Shown: in pieces, positions 17,124 through 26,200 of the stretch | Position numbering within the stretch: position 1 is the stretch's first letter | How the letters are laid out: every line of letters starts with the position of its first letter | NCBI GenBank assembly: GCA_030824495.1 | Contig: JAVBXP010000044.1 | Location: forward strand, 1-64,000 | Length of the DNA stretch: 64,000 nt | DNA from: a bacterium | Lineage (GTDB): Bacteria > Pseudomonadota > Alphaproteobacteria > Caulobacterales > Caulobacteraceae | Reading direction: 5' to 3' | Notes under the pieces: generated by a model | Database searches by the model: none | The model's input: only the letters and a program-made list of their open reading frames with translations | Told to the model about the DNA's origin: nothing | Translations under genes and position numbers: made by a program

Positions 17124-19802
17124 CTAAACCACGGCTTCGAGCAGCGAGAGCGCGTGCTCCAACTTGGCTTTCGCCGCTTCCGATTCGGCCAGGCGTTCGC
17201 GGTTTTCCTCGACCACTTCTTCCTTGGCGTTCGCGACAAAGGCCGGGTTTCCCAGCTTCTTGTTCACATGCGCGATGTCCGACGCGTGGCCGGCGATTTC
17301 CTTGGCCAGACGCGCGCGCTCGGCCGCCAGGTCGATGAACTCGGCGACCGGCAGAGCCAGTGTCGCGCCGTTGACCACGAACGGGATCGCGCCCTCGGGA
17401 GCCGAGGCGACGAACTGCAGCTCGGACACCCGCAGGGTCTGAGCGATGACCGCGGCGTTCGCCTCGAACACCGCGCGCTGGGCGTCGGTGGCTTCGATGA
17501 CCAGCAGCGGCGGGCGGGCCGAGTGGGGCACGTTCAGTTCGGCCTTCACCGAGCGGCCTTCGCTGACAGCGGCGATGATCAGGCCGATCTCGGCTTCGGC
17601 GGCGGGGTCGACCAGGCTTTGCGCCAGATCGGGCCAGCGGGCGGTGATCAGCATGCCTTCGCCGCGCGGCGCGCCAAGGTCGGCGGTCTGGGCCCACAAC
17701 TCCTCGGTGAGGAACGGCATGACCGGGTGCAGCATCTTCAGAATGACGTCCAGCGCCCAGGCTGCGGTCGCCTGGGTCTCGGCCTTGGCCGCCTCATCGG
17801 ACCCGTTGAGGATCGGCTTGGCGAGCTCGACGTACCAGTCGCAATAGGTGTTCCAGATGAAGCGATAGAGGCCGTTGGCCACGTCGTCGAACGCGCAGGC
17901 GTCCAGCGCCTTGGTCATCGACTGGACGGTGCGCGCGGTCTCGCCGACGATCCAGCGGTTGAGCGTGTTCTTGACCTGAGCAGGGTCGAAGCCTTCGGCT
18001 CGGGCGCACCCGTTCATTTCGGTGAAGCGGGTGGCGTTCCACAGCTTCGTTCCGAAATTCCGATAGCCTTCAATGCGCTGTGTCGAAAGCTTGATGTCGC
18101 GCGCCTGGCCGGACATGGCCGTCAGGGTGAACCGAAGGGCGTCGGCGCCGTACTGATCGACCAGTTCCAGCGGGTCCATGACATTGCCCTTGGACTTGGA
18201 CATCTTCGCGCCCTTGGAGTCGCGCACCAGGGCGTTGATGAAGACGCGGTCGAAGGGCACGTCGCCCATGAAGTGCAGGCCCATCATCATCATCCGGGCG
18301 ACCCAGAAGAAGATGATGTCAAAGCCGGTGACCAGGGTGCTGGTCGGGTAGAACCGTTCCAGGTCGCTGGTCTTCTCCGGCCAGCCCATGGTCGAGAACG
18401 GCCAGAGGCCCGACGAGAACCAGGTATCGAGGACGTCCTCGTCCTGGCGCAGCGGTTCGTCGCGGCCATAGTGCTCACGCGCGGCGGCCTGGGCGGCGGC
18501 CTCGGTCTCCTCGACGAAGATCTTGCCGTCCGGGCCGTACCAGGCCGGAATGCGGTGCCCCCACCAGAGCTGGCGCGAGACGCACCACGGCTCGATGTTC
18601 CGCATCCACTCGAAGTAGGTCTTCTCCCAATGGCGGGGCTCGAAGACGGTGCGCCCCTCCTCCACCGCCTTGATGGCGGGCTGGGCCAGGGTCTTGGCGT
18701 CGACGTACCACTGATCGGTCAGATAGGGCTCGATGACCGAACCGGAGCGGTCGCCGTGCGGGACGGCGTGGCGGGTCTTCTCGACCTCGCGCAGCAGGCC
18801 CAGTTCCTCGAAGGCGGCGATGACCTTCTTGCGGGCCGCGAAGCGATCCAGGCCCTGGTAGTCCTTGGGTCCGTTCTCGTTGATCTTCGCATCATCCGTC
18901 AGGATGTTGATCATCGGCAGGTTGTTGCGCTTGCCGACCTGATAGTCGTTGAAGTCGTGGGCCGGGGTGATCTTCACCGCGCCGGAGCCCTTTTCGGGAT
19001 CGGCGTATTCGTCGGCGATGATCGGGATCGGACGCCCAACGATCGGCAGGCGAACCGCCCGGCCGATCAGATGCTTGTAGCGCTCGTCGGTCGGATGGAC
19101 CGCGACGGCGGTGTCGCCGAGCATGGTCTCAGGACGGGTGGTCGCGACGACGATCTCGCCCGAGCCGTCTTCCAACGGATAGGCGAAGTGCCAGTAGTGG
19201 CCGTCGACCTCGCGCTGTTCGACCTCAATATCTGAGATGGCGGTCTGGAAGTGCGGATCCCAGTTCACCAGCCGCTTGTCGCGGTAGATCAGCTTTTGCT
19301 TGTGCAGGGTGACGAACACCTTGCGGACCGCGGCCGACAAGCCGTCGTCCAGGGTGAAGCGCTCACGGCTCCAGTCGCAGGACGCGCCCAGGCGGCGAAG
19401 CTGGTTGGTGATGGTTCCGCCGCTCTGCGCCTTCCATTCCCAGACCTTGGCGATGAAGTCTTCGCGGCCCATGTCGCGGCGGCTGACATTGCCGGCGGCG
19501 GCCAGTTGGCGCTCGACCACCATCTGGGTCGCGATCCCAGCGTGGTCCGTGCCCGGGAGCCACAGAGCGGCCTTGCCACGCATCCGCTCAAACCGGATCA
19601 GCACGTCCTGCAGCGTATTGTTCAGCGCATGCCCGATGTGCAGCGAACCGGTGACGTTCGGCGGCGGGATGACGATGGAGAACGGCTCGGCCGCGGGGTC
19701 GGACGTCGGCGCGAACGCGCCTGAGGCCTCCCACATGGCGTACAGGCGGGACTCGGCGGTTTTGGGATCGAAGTTTTTTTCAAGCATTTCGATGCGCTGC
19801 AT
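17124..19802 (-). CDS. valS: Valyl-tRNA synthetase
   Basis: An 892-residue class I synthetase that charges tRNA-Val and edits mischarged Thr. PPPNVTGSLHIGHALN has the HIGH motif and KMSKSKGNVMDP the KMSKS loop. The C-terminal RLAKEIAGHASDIAHVNKKLGNPAF is the coiled-coil arm. The ORF track starts at 19883, but residues such as MGPGFRRDERFWG come from the palindromic repeat upstream. I place the start at MQRIEMLEKNF (19802), with GAGGAAG about 11 bases upstream; MLEKNF (19787) is an alternative. popZ lies upstream on the same strand. Confidence 0.95.
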   Translation of the reverse strand: MQRIEMLEKNFDPKTAESRLYAMWEASGAFAPTSDPAAEPFSIVIPPPNVTGSLHIGHALNNTLQDVLIRFERMRGKAALWLPGTDHAGIATQMVVERQLAAAGNVSRRDMGREDFIAKVWEWKAQSGGTITNQLRRLGASCDWSRERFTLDDGLSAAVRKVFVTLHKQKLIYRDKRLVNWDPHFQTAISDIEVEQREVDGHYWHFAYPLEDGSGEIVVATTRPETMLGDTAVAVHPTDERYKHLIGRAVRLPIVGRPIPIIADEYADPEKGSGAVKITPAHDFNDYQVGKRNNLPMINILTDDAKINENGPKDYQGLDRFAARKKVIAAFEELGLLREVEKTRHAVPHGDRSGSVIEPYLTDQWYVDAKTLAQPAIKAVEEGRTVFEPRHWEKTYFEWMRNIEPWCVSRQLWWGHRIPAWYGPDGKIFVEETEAAAQAAAREHYGRDEPLRQDEDVLDTWFSSGLWPFSTMGWPEKTSDLERFYPTSTLVTGFDIIFFWVARMMMMGLHFMGDVPFDRVFINALVRDSKGAKMSKSKGNVMDPLELVDQYGADALRFTLTAMSGQARDIKLSTQRIEGYRNFGTKLWNATRFTEMNGCARAEGFDPAQVKNTLNRWIVGETARTVQSMTKALDACAFDDVANGLYRFIWNTYCDWYVELAKPILNGSDEAAKAETQATAAWALDVILKMLHPVMPFLTEELWAQTADLGAPRGEGMLITARWPDLAQSLVDPAAEAEIGLIIAAVSEGRSVKAELNVPHSARPPLLVIEATDAQRAVFEANAAVIAQTLRVSELQFVASAPEGAIPFVVNGATLALPVAEFIDLAAERARLAKEIAGHASDIAHVNKKLGNPAFVANAKEEVVEENRERLAESEAAKAKLEHALSLLEAVV

Positions 19803-19853
19803 ACATTTTAGCTTCCTCGCGTGGAAGCATGATGAGGGCGCGACACCCCAAAA

Positions 19854-19960
19854 CCGCTCATCCCGGCGAAAGCCGGGACCCAAGCGGGTTCTGCAGCCGA
19901 ACCAGCGCCAGCGGAAAATCTACACTCAGCTTGTGTCCCGGCTTTCGCCGGGATGAGCGG
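19854..19960. repeat. Palindromic intergenic repeat, type B
   Basis: Outer arms CCGCTCATCCCGGCGAAAGCCGGGACCCAAGC and GCTTGTGTCCCGGCTTTCGCCGGGATGAGCGG form a near-perfect long inverted repeat. Each arm is itself a hairpin (CCCGGCGAAAGCCGGG). It sits between popZ and valS. It shares the GGGACCCAAGC core with type A but has different ends. Confidence 0.85.
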
Positions 19961-19967
19961 AGTGATC

Positions 19968-20513
19968 CTAGCGTACTTGACCGCGTGCGATGCGTTCGAC
20001 TTCGCGGTCGACCGTCGCCTGGACGATTTGCGGCAGATTGCTGTCCAGCCACTGCTTGAGCAGCGGGCGAAGCAGTTCGCGCACCACGTCTTCCAACGTA
20101 CGGCCATCGGCCGGCATCTGGATCGCGGCCGAGAGTTGTCCGAAGGCCGAGGCCGCGGCGGACGCCGCTATGGCTCCGACAAGGCCCTCGTTCGCCGACA
20201 CAGGCGGCGGCTCGGGGACGTATTCGGGCTCAGGAGCGACATAGGGCGCAGCCGCCGGCTCTTCGCTCACGGTCGGCGTATAGACGTCCAGATCACCGAG
20301 GGTCTCGACCCGTTCGGTCAGCTCCAGCACGCCGTCGTCTTCTTCCTCGGGCTCGGGCTCGAAGACGGGGGCGGCGGCCTCGACCGGCGCGGGCTCAGGC
20401 TCGGCCTCGGCGGCCGCGCCTTCCTCAGCAGGCACGTCATCTTCAGAGATGATGCGCCGAATGGAGGCCAGGATTTCCTCCATCGTCGGTTCTTGCGAGG
20501 TCTGATCAGACAT
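19968..20513 (-). CDS. popZ: Polar organising protein PopZ
   Basis: A 181-residue DUF2497 protein. The N-terminal helix MSDQTSQEPTMEEILASIRRIISEDD is the conserved client-binding region. A Pro/Glu-rich acidic linker (EPEPAPVEAAAPVFEPEPEEEDD, PEPEYVPEPPP) follows. The C-terminus GRTLEDVVRELLRPLLKQWLDSNLPQIVQATVDREVERIARG contains the oligomerisation helices. PopZ forms a polar matrix that anchors ParB-parS and recruits cell-cycle regulators in Caulobacter. I use the MSDQ start by family; the ORF begins four codons earlier (20525). The window thus comes from a lineage with PopZ-based polarity. Confidence 0.92.
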   Translation of the reverse strand: MSDQTSQEPTMEEILASIRRIISEDDVPAEEGAAAEAEPEPAPVEAAAPVFEPEPEEEDDGVLELTERVETLGDLDVYTPTVSEEPAAAPYVAPEPEYVPEPPPVSANEGLVGAIAASAAASAFGQLSAAIQMPADGRTLEDVVRELLRPLLKQWLDSNLPQIVQATVDREVERIARGQVR

Positions 20514-20525
20514 ATGGAGGGCCAT

Positions 20526-20565
20526 CGCTACGAGAAAGAATCCGTCGCGCCGTGGTCGGCGCGAC
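20526..20565 (-). terminator. Hairpin between tolC and popZ
   Basis: GTCGCGCC-GTGGTC-GGCGCGAC is a perfect eight-pair stem. On the minus strand it is followed by GGATTCTTTCTC, a weak T-rich tract. It may end the tolC transcript or sit in the popZ leader. A GANTC (GAATC) site of the CcrM type at 20538-20542 lies beside it. Confidence 0.45.
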
Positions 20566-20643
20566 GACGTGATCCTGCAATTTCCACCACCGGGCGCAAG
20601 GTCCTATTCGCCCAAGGGATGAATGCTTGCGTCGATTGGTCGC

Positions 20644-22143
20644 CTAGTTCGGCGCCGCCACCGGTCGAGCCGTCGGCTTCTCGACAGTCTTCGGCGTGGT
20701 CACGCCATCGACGATCGCGATCGGCTCTTCCCATGGCACCCACCCCCAGGTGACGCGGAGCTTGCCGAAGTTCGCTTTCGGGTCATAGCGGGTGACGGTC
20801 GGAACCAGGTTCGGTCCCTCGAGCAGTCCCATCTGGGCCAGCACCAGCGAGGCGGCCACATATTCGTCGCGGCGCGCGGTGACCTGGGCCAGCTCCGCCT
20901 GACGCAGTTCCTGCTCGGCGTTCAGCACGTCGAGCGTAGTGCGCAGGCCGACCTGCTGCTCCTGGCGGGTGCCTTCAGCGGCGATGCGGGTCGCCTTCAC
21001 CTGTTCGTCGGTGGAGGTAATGTTCGAACGGCTGGCGATCAGCTGGTTCCAGGCGCCGGTCAGGCTCTGCATCACCGAACGGCGAGCCGTCTCGACACCG
21101 ATACGGTCTGCGTTGTTGCGCTCCATCGCCGCACGGATGCGCGAGGAGGTCAGGCCGCCGGTGAACAGCGGCACGGTGACGGTGGCGCTGGCGGCGACCT
21201 CGCGCCCGAACAGGTCGCGCTCCCAAGGATCGGCTGAACCGACGACTCCAAGCGAACCGTTCAAACCGACCGTCGGCATGCGTTCGGCCCTGGCGGCGGC
21301 GACCCGCGCCTTGCTGGCCTGTTGCGCGTATTCGGCGGCTCGGATTTGCGGATTGCTATCCTCGGCGGCCGCAAAGGCCTGAGTCACATCGGCGGGCAAC
21401 AAGGCCGCGAGCGAGGGCTCTGGAGCCAGGTCACCGGGGTTTTGACCGACGAGAGCAGCGTAGGCCGCGCGGCTGATAGCCAGTTGCGCCTGGGATTGCG
21501 TCAGCAGCGACTGGGCGGCGGCAAGACGCGCCTCGGATTGGGCGACGTCTGTGCGCGTGATCTCGCCGACATCGAATCGCGCGGTAGATTCGTCGAGCTG
21601 GCGGCGCAGGACACCGACGTTTTCCTGGCGAATACGCAAGGCTTCCTGGTCGCGGCGGACGTCGACATAGGCCTGGATCACGGCCTGCAAGACATTGGAT
21701 TCAGTCCGGCGGAGATTTTCGCGGCCAGTCAGAATGTCAGCTTCGGCGGCCGACACGGTCGCGGCGACCCGGCCCCCAGTATAGATCGGCTGGGACAGGC
21801 TGAGCGTGGCGATCGCGCTGTTGGTCTCCACACGGTTGCGGACCTCGGTGTCGGCAATTCCGTTGTTGTTGGTGTCGATCAGCGTGCCGCCGGGGCGGCG
21901 CACTTCGGAATATCCCAGACGGCCTTGGGCCGAAGCCTGGGGGCGATATCCGGAGCGGGCCTGAACCCAGTTCTCGTCCAAGGCGCGCTGCGTCGCACGT
22001 TGCGCCTGGAGGGTCGGATTGGAATCGTAAGCGAGGGCAATGGCCTCGGCCAGGGTTTCGGCGGAGGCGGGCGACGCCAGGCCCAGCGCAAGACCTGCGC
22101 TGCAGACGGCGGCGAACAAAGCTCCGCGACGAGTATTGAACAT
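20644..22143 (-). CDS. TolC-family outer membrane channel, RsaF-like
   Basis: A 499-residue exported protein: signal peptide MFNTRRGALFAAVCSAGLALGLASPASA, then two repeated TolC halves, each with coiled-coil helices (ETLAEAIALAYDSNPTLQAQRA; DSNPQIRAAEYAQQASKARVAAARA) and barrel strands (ATLSLSQPIYTGGRVAATV; ASATVTVPLFTGGLTSSRIRAAM). It forms the outer-membrane duct for type I secretion and RND pumps. As I recall, the homologous position next to popZ in Caulobacter holds an RsaF, which exports the S-layer protein. The first external loop contains DTNNNGIADTE, a calcium-loop-like motif. The PCMT-like gene is upstream in the same orientation. Confidence 0.9.
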   Translation of the reverse strand: MFNTRRGALFAAVCSAGLALGLASPASAETLAEAIALAYDSNPTLQAQRATQRALDENWVQARSGYRPQASAQGRLGYSEVRRPGGTLIDTNNNGIADTEVRNRVETNSAIATLSLSQPIYTGGRVAATVSAAEADILTGRENLRRTESNVLQAVIQAYVDVRRDQEALRIRQENVGVLRRQLDESTARFDVGEITRTDVAQSEARLAAAQSLLTQSQAQLAISRAAYAALVGQNPGDLAPEPSLAALLPADVTQAFAAAEDSNPQIRAAEYAQQASKARVAAARAERMPTVGLNGSLGVVGSADPWERDLFGREVAASATVTVPLFTGGLTSSRIRAAMERNNADRIGVETARRSVMQSLTGAWNQLIASRSNITSTDEQVKATRIAAEGTRQEQQVGLRTTLDVLNAEQELRQAELAQVTARRDEYVAASLVLAQMGLLEGPNLVPTVTRYDPKANFGKLRVTWGWVPWEEPIAIVDGVTTPKTVEKPTARPVAAPN

Positions 22144-22355
22144 GCTTATCCCCGGGACGGCGTAGAGAGACCGACCCCTATATGACGGCCTATTAGGCGC
22201 CGCACTAGTGGCCGTGAGCTTAAGCTTTTGTCACACCCGAATTTCGACGGTGTTTCACCAGCGCCGTCTGAAGCGACCCGCGTTTCAAGCTCGTCCAGGA
22301 ACCGCCGTTGCAATCCAGTCTCAACCTTGCGCTCAGGCAAGGGGCGGCCGTTCAC

Positions 22356-22928
22356 CTAGAAGGCGAATCCTTCAGCCGGTTCAAAGCCCTTCAGGACCGG
22401 AGCCATGGCGTCAAACAGCGTGCGACGACCAACGCCGTCCTCAGCGCGGGTGTAGAGCGCGGCCTTGCCGGTCGGGCCTTCCCGCTCGATCACGCCCAGG
22501 CGGCCGCCGAGGTTCAAAGCCGTCAGCCACGAATCAGGCGCGCGGGTGACCGCGCCCTCGACGATGATCAGGTCGTAGTTCTCGCCAGGAACGGCGCTGA
22601 GGTCTTCGGCGTCGAATCGCTCAACCGAGAGGCCCAGGGTTTCAAGCACGCTCGCGGCGTAGGGAGCGGCGATGGCCAGGGCGCGCTCGCCCGCCATGGG
22701 CTTCAGGGCCTGCAGCAGCTTGGAGACTTCGCGCGGGCGGAGCAGATAGCGATCCGGCGCATATTCAACCGCCGCGTCAGCATAGGCTTGGTAGGCCTTG
22801 TCGGCCGGGACCAGGCTCTCGCGGGGAATCGCCCGCATCGCGTCGTGCAGACGCACGTCGGTCACGTCGTTGGTGCGGACTTGGCTCTCGACCATGTTGA
22901 GCCGGGCGGCGGCGAAATCGGAGGCCAT
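22356..22928 (-). CDS. PCMT-like protein with degenerate SAM motif
   Basis: A 190-residue protein related to protein-L-isoaspartate O-methyltransferases. MVESQVRTNDVTDVRLHDAMRAIPRESLVP, the DAAVEYAPDRYLLRP region and YDLIIVEGAV match the family. The glycine-rich SAM loop is missing: where active enzymes have a GxGxGY motif this one reads ALAIAAPYAASVLE. It is probably not a working methyltransferase, or it binds another ligand. I chose MASDFAAAR (22928) over 23003 because GAGGAA precedes it. PCMT-like genes upstream of tolC are, from memory, common in alphaproteobacteria, which suggests a link with TolC. Confidence 0.75.
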   Translation of the reverse strand: MASDFAAARLNMVESQVRTNDVTDVRLHDAMRAIPRESLVPADKAYQAYADAAVEYAPDRYLLRPREVSKLLQALKPMAGERALAIAAPYAASVLETLGLSVERFDAEDLSAVPGENYDLIIVEGAVTRAPDSWLTALNLGGRLGVIEREGPTGKAALYTRAEDGVGRRTLFDAMAPVLKGFEPAEGFAF

Positions 22929-23080
22929 AATTCCTCGACGTAAGAAGGCGTAGGGATACGAAACTTTCGCGCGCTTATAGGTCCGCCTCCGACATGAAGG
23001 CAATCGGAGCCTTCAAGAGAGATTGCCGAGCGCGGGACGTTCTGTTAGCGATCCGCCCTCCCCGGCCAAAAGCCGGCGGC

Positions 23081-23154
23081 GGCCTGATGGCGGAGTGGTT
23101 ACGTAGCGGACTGCAAATCCGCGCACCCGAGTTCGATTCTCGGTCAGGCCTCCA
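23081..23154 (+). tRNA. tRNA-Cys (GCA)
   Basis: A cloverleaf is readable: acceptor GGCCTGA / TCAGGCC, D-arm GGCGGAGTGGTTACGTAGC, anticodon stem GCGGA / TCCGC with loop CTGCAAA (anticodon GCA), and T-arm CCGAGTTCGATTCTCGG. Discriminator T and encoded CCA end the gene. It sits between the PCMT-like gene and the 3' end of the autotransporter. Confidence 0.95.
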
Positions 23155-23200
23155 AACTTCTCAATAATCCAGAGACCTGCGGGCTGGCGATCGGCCGCCT

Positions 23201-26200
23201 TCACCAGGCGAACTTCGCGCCAACCGACCCGCGCCAGCGATCCGAACGCTCCGCCCCCAGGCTAGCGCCATATGCGCCCTCTCCGAACAGCCGCACGCGA
23301 CCGGCTGTAGCGTAGGTCACCCCGCCTCCGACCTCGCCCCAGACCCGTTGTTCGGCTTGCTCCAGCCGCGTGTCGCCCACATCAACGGCGGTATTGCCGG
23401 CGACTTCGACGTCCAGGTTGAGGGAGCCGTGAAGCCGCAACCGGTTCGCCAACCGGGGTCCGAGAGCCGTTGTACGTGCCATATCCACGCCGCCCCGCGC
23501 GATGAGGCTGTCGCCGGCGTGGAGGCGCGTCTCTACGCCGCTAGCGTCGCTGAAATTGTCGAAGTCGATCGCGGTGTAGGCCAATCGACCATGCGGGACA
23601 AAGACCCAGCTACCTGAGACGAACCTCCGGCCGGCCTCAAGGCTGAGCCCCGAGCCCAGAGCTCCGGCCCCACGAACGCCGAGGTCCCCAGAGTTCAGGA
23701 GATCGCTATCGAACCACATCAACTGCCCCACGGCGTCGGCATAGAGACCTTCATCACCGAGCCAGGTGAGGTTGATCCCTCCCCCGACGCCGGTCGTTCT
23801 TATGGCGCCGGTGCGGGCCGCGAAGGTCGTCGGATCTGGCGAGATCTGGACATCGGACGACGCCTTTCCGAGCGTGGCCATGGCGCCGATCAACAACGCC
23901 CCGCCGCGGCCCTCGAAAACACTCGCCTGATACCCTCCCTGCAAGAGCCCGACGTCCTGGTCATAGGACGCTCCGCGCCGGGCGCTATAGGCGGCGTGAA
24001 CGCCGATGACGCGAGCCCAAACGCCCTCGCCGCACACGGCTGTTCGGCGATCGGCGGTTAATTGCATCGTGACCGAGCAGTCGCCGATCCGCGCGTCCAA
24101 CGCGCCGCCGGCCGCGGCAGAGAAGCCAAGCAAGCTCTTGGCGTAGGGGGTCCTCACCTGCGCCGCCGCGCTCAGACTTGACCGCAGATACCAATCCCCA
24201 TCGGCGGCGTCGGCGCCCAAGCCGTTGCGAAGCAGACGATAGTCCCACGCCCCAACGATGAGCGACCCGCCGTCCAAGAGGAACTCTCCGTTCGACGCAC
24301 CGCCGATATCGATCAGCTTGATCCCGCCATCGCGGGTTTGCGCACCCGTCCCTGCGACTCTGCTGACCGCGATTGTGGAGACGCCCGTGGTGTCGCCCGC
24401 GACCGAGAGTCGGTCCGCCGGCGAGCCTGAGTCGTCCAGCGCCACGCCAAAGAGGATGGCCCCGCCGCCGACATAGTCGCCGGCGACGTTCAATTGATCT
24501 CCGGGCGCCGCCGCCCCCAGATCGACGGTGGATCGTAGGGGGTTCGACAGGGATCCGGATATCGTCGCGACATTGCCGCCTAACCCAGCGCCGACCTGCA
24601 ACGTCGAAGCTTCCAGAAGGACGTTTCCGATCACCGCCAGTGCGTTGGTCGCGTCCAGCGCCCCGCCTAGACGAATATGCAGACCGTGGCCGTCATCCAA
24701 GGAGGTGGCGATCATCCCGTCGGAGAAGGAAACCCTGCCGCCGTTGACCTCGATGTCCTCCCAATTGACGACGGCCGCGCCCTGGAGCGCGCCCGACCAA
24801 GCGTCATTGAGTCTCAAGACGTCGACCGAGCCATCGCTGGCCAGCGTATTGTCGCCACCGGACAGCAACGTTATCGCCGAGAGCTGGAGCGCGCGGTCTT
24901 CGATCTCGAGGTCATCGGAGCCTTCGCCGCCGTCGATGTAGCCATCGTTGGTCCCGCTCGCTGTTCCGATGCTGGCGGCGACTGAGGCCCAGCGCACCAG
25001 GTCATCGCCGTCCTGTCCCGCGACCGCGCCGGTGCGGCCGCTAGCCAAGATGATCGAGTCGTCGCCGGGCCCCGCCGCGATCCCGTTTCCCACCACCGCG
25101 CCGTTCAGCGAGATCTTGTCGTCACCGCCGACCGTCCCGACCAGCTCATCGCCATAGACGGCGCCAAAGACGGCTCCGGTCACCAATTCGACCGTATCGG
25201 CGCCTTGCCCGGCGACGACAGAGCCGGTGATGCGGGCGCCGTCCAGGACGATGAGGTCATCGCCGGCTTGTCCGAAGACCTCGCCCACTGTGGACGCGTC
25301 CAGCAGCTTGATGGTGTCTCCGCCCGCGAGCGCGCCGCTCGCGTCCAGGCCCGGATTGTCACCGTAGATCGCCCCGGACACCTGCGCGGCGCCCGTCACG
25401 GTGATCAAGTCCGCGCCCCCGGCGCCTTCGACATCGCCGCCAATCGCCGTGGAGTCGGCTAGGGTGATGTCATCGATCTTTGCGCAGCCAAGGATGTCGC
25501 CGTTCACGACGGAGGCGCCCAAGAGCCGCGTCGAGGCGCCGCAGACGTTCAGCTCTGTGGTGACGATCCGGCTCAGAGTCGCCGTCGTGCCGACAAGCTT
25601 GACGATTTCCCAGTTCAGGATCGTGGCCCCGTTCGCCGCCAACACGCCACCTTGAAGCGTCAGAATGTCGATCTGGCCGTCTGCCGTGGAGGCATCGTCA
25701 CCGCCATCCAGGACCTGCGCGCCGGCGTAGGCGCCGCCGCTGACCATCGCACGGTCTGACCCAGCGCCGCCGATGAACGACCCAAGCGAGCCGGCGGTCC
25801 ATTCGAAGCTGTCATCGCCATCACCGCCGGACACTGAACCGCTGATCGAGGCGCCAGCCAGGGTGATGATATCGTCGCCAGCGTCGCCGCCGACGGCGAC
25901 CGCGCGGCCCGCGTTCAACGACAGAACGTCGTTGTCGCGCCCCCCATAAATGGAGCCAGCGACAGTGGCGCCGCGGAGTGTGATCGCATCCCGGCCCCCA
26001 GCGTTCGTCGCCGAGCTATCGCCATAGACCGAACCGCCCACTGCCCCGCCCGCCAATTCTATGACGTCGTCACCCTCACCGCCGACAATGCTCGCGCCGA
26101 TTTGTCCGGCGCTCAGCACTAAGGTGTCATCGCCAGCCTCCAGATCGATATGGGACCCGATCGAAGCGCGCCCGGAAATCGCAACGCGATCAGCGTTGGA

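Noticed and set aside
17121-19235. 704-codon ORF antisense to valS
   Set aside because: valS is certain from its HIGH and KMSKS motifs; the antisense frame has no recognisable domain.
23013-23204. 63-codon ORF with GLTENRTRVRGFAVRYVTTPPS
   Set aside because: It is the antisense translation of tRNA-Cys.
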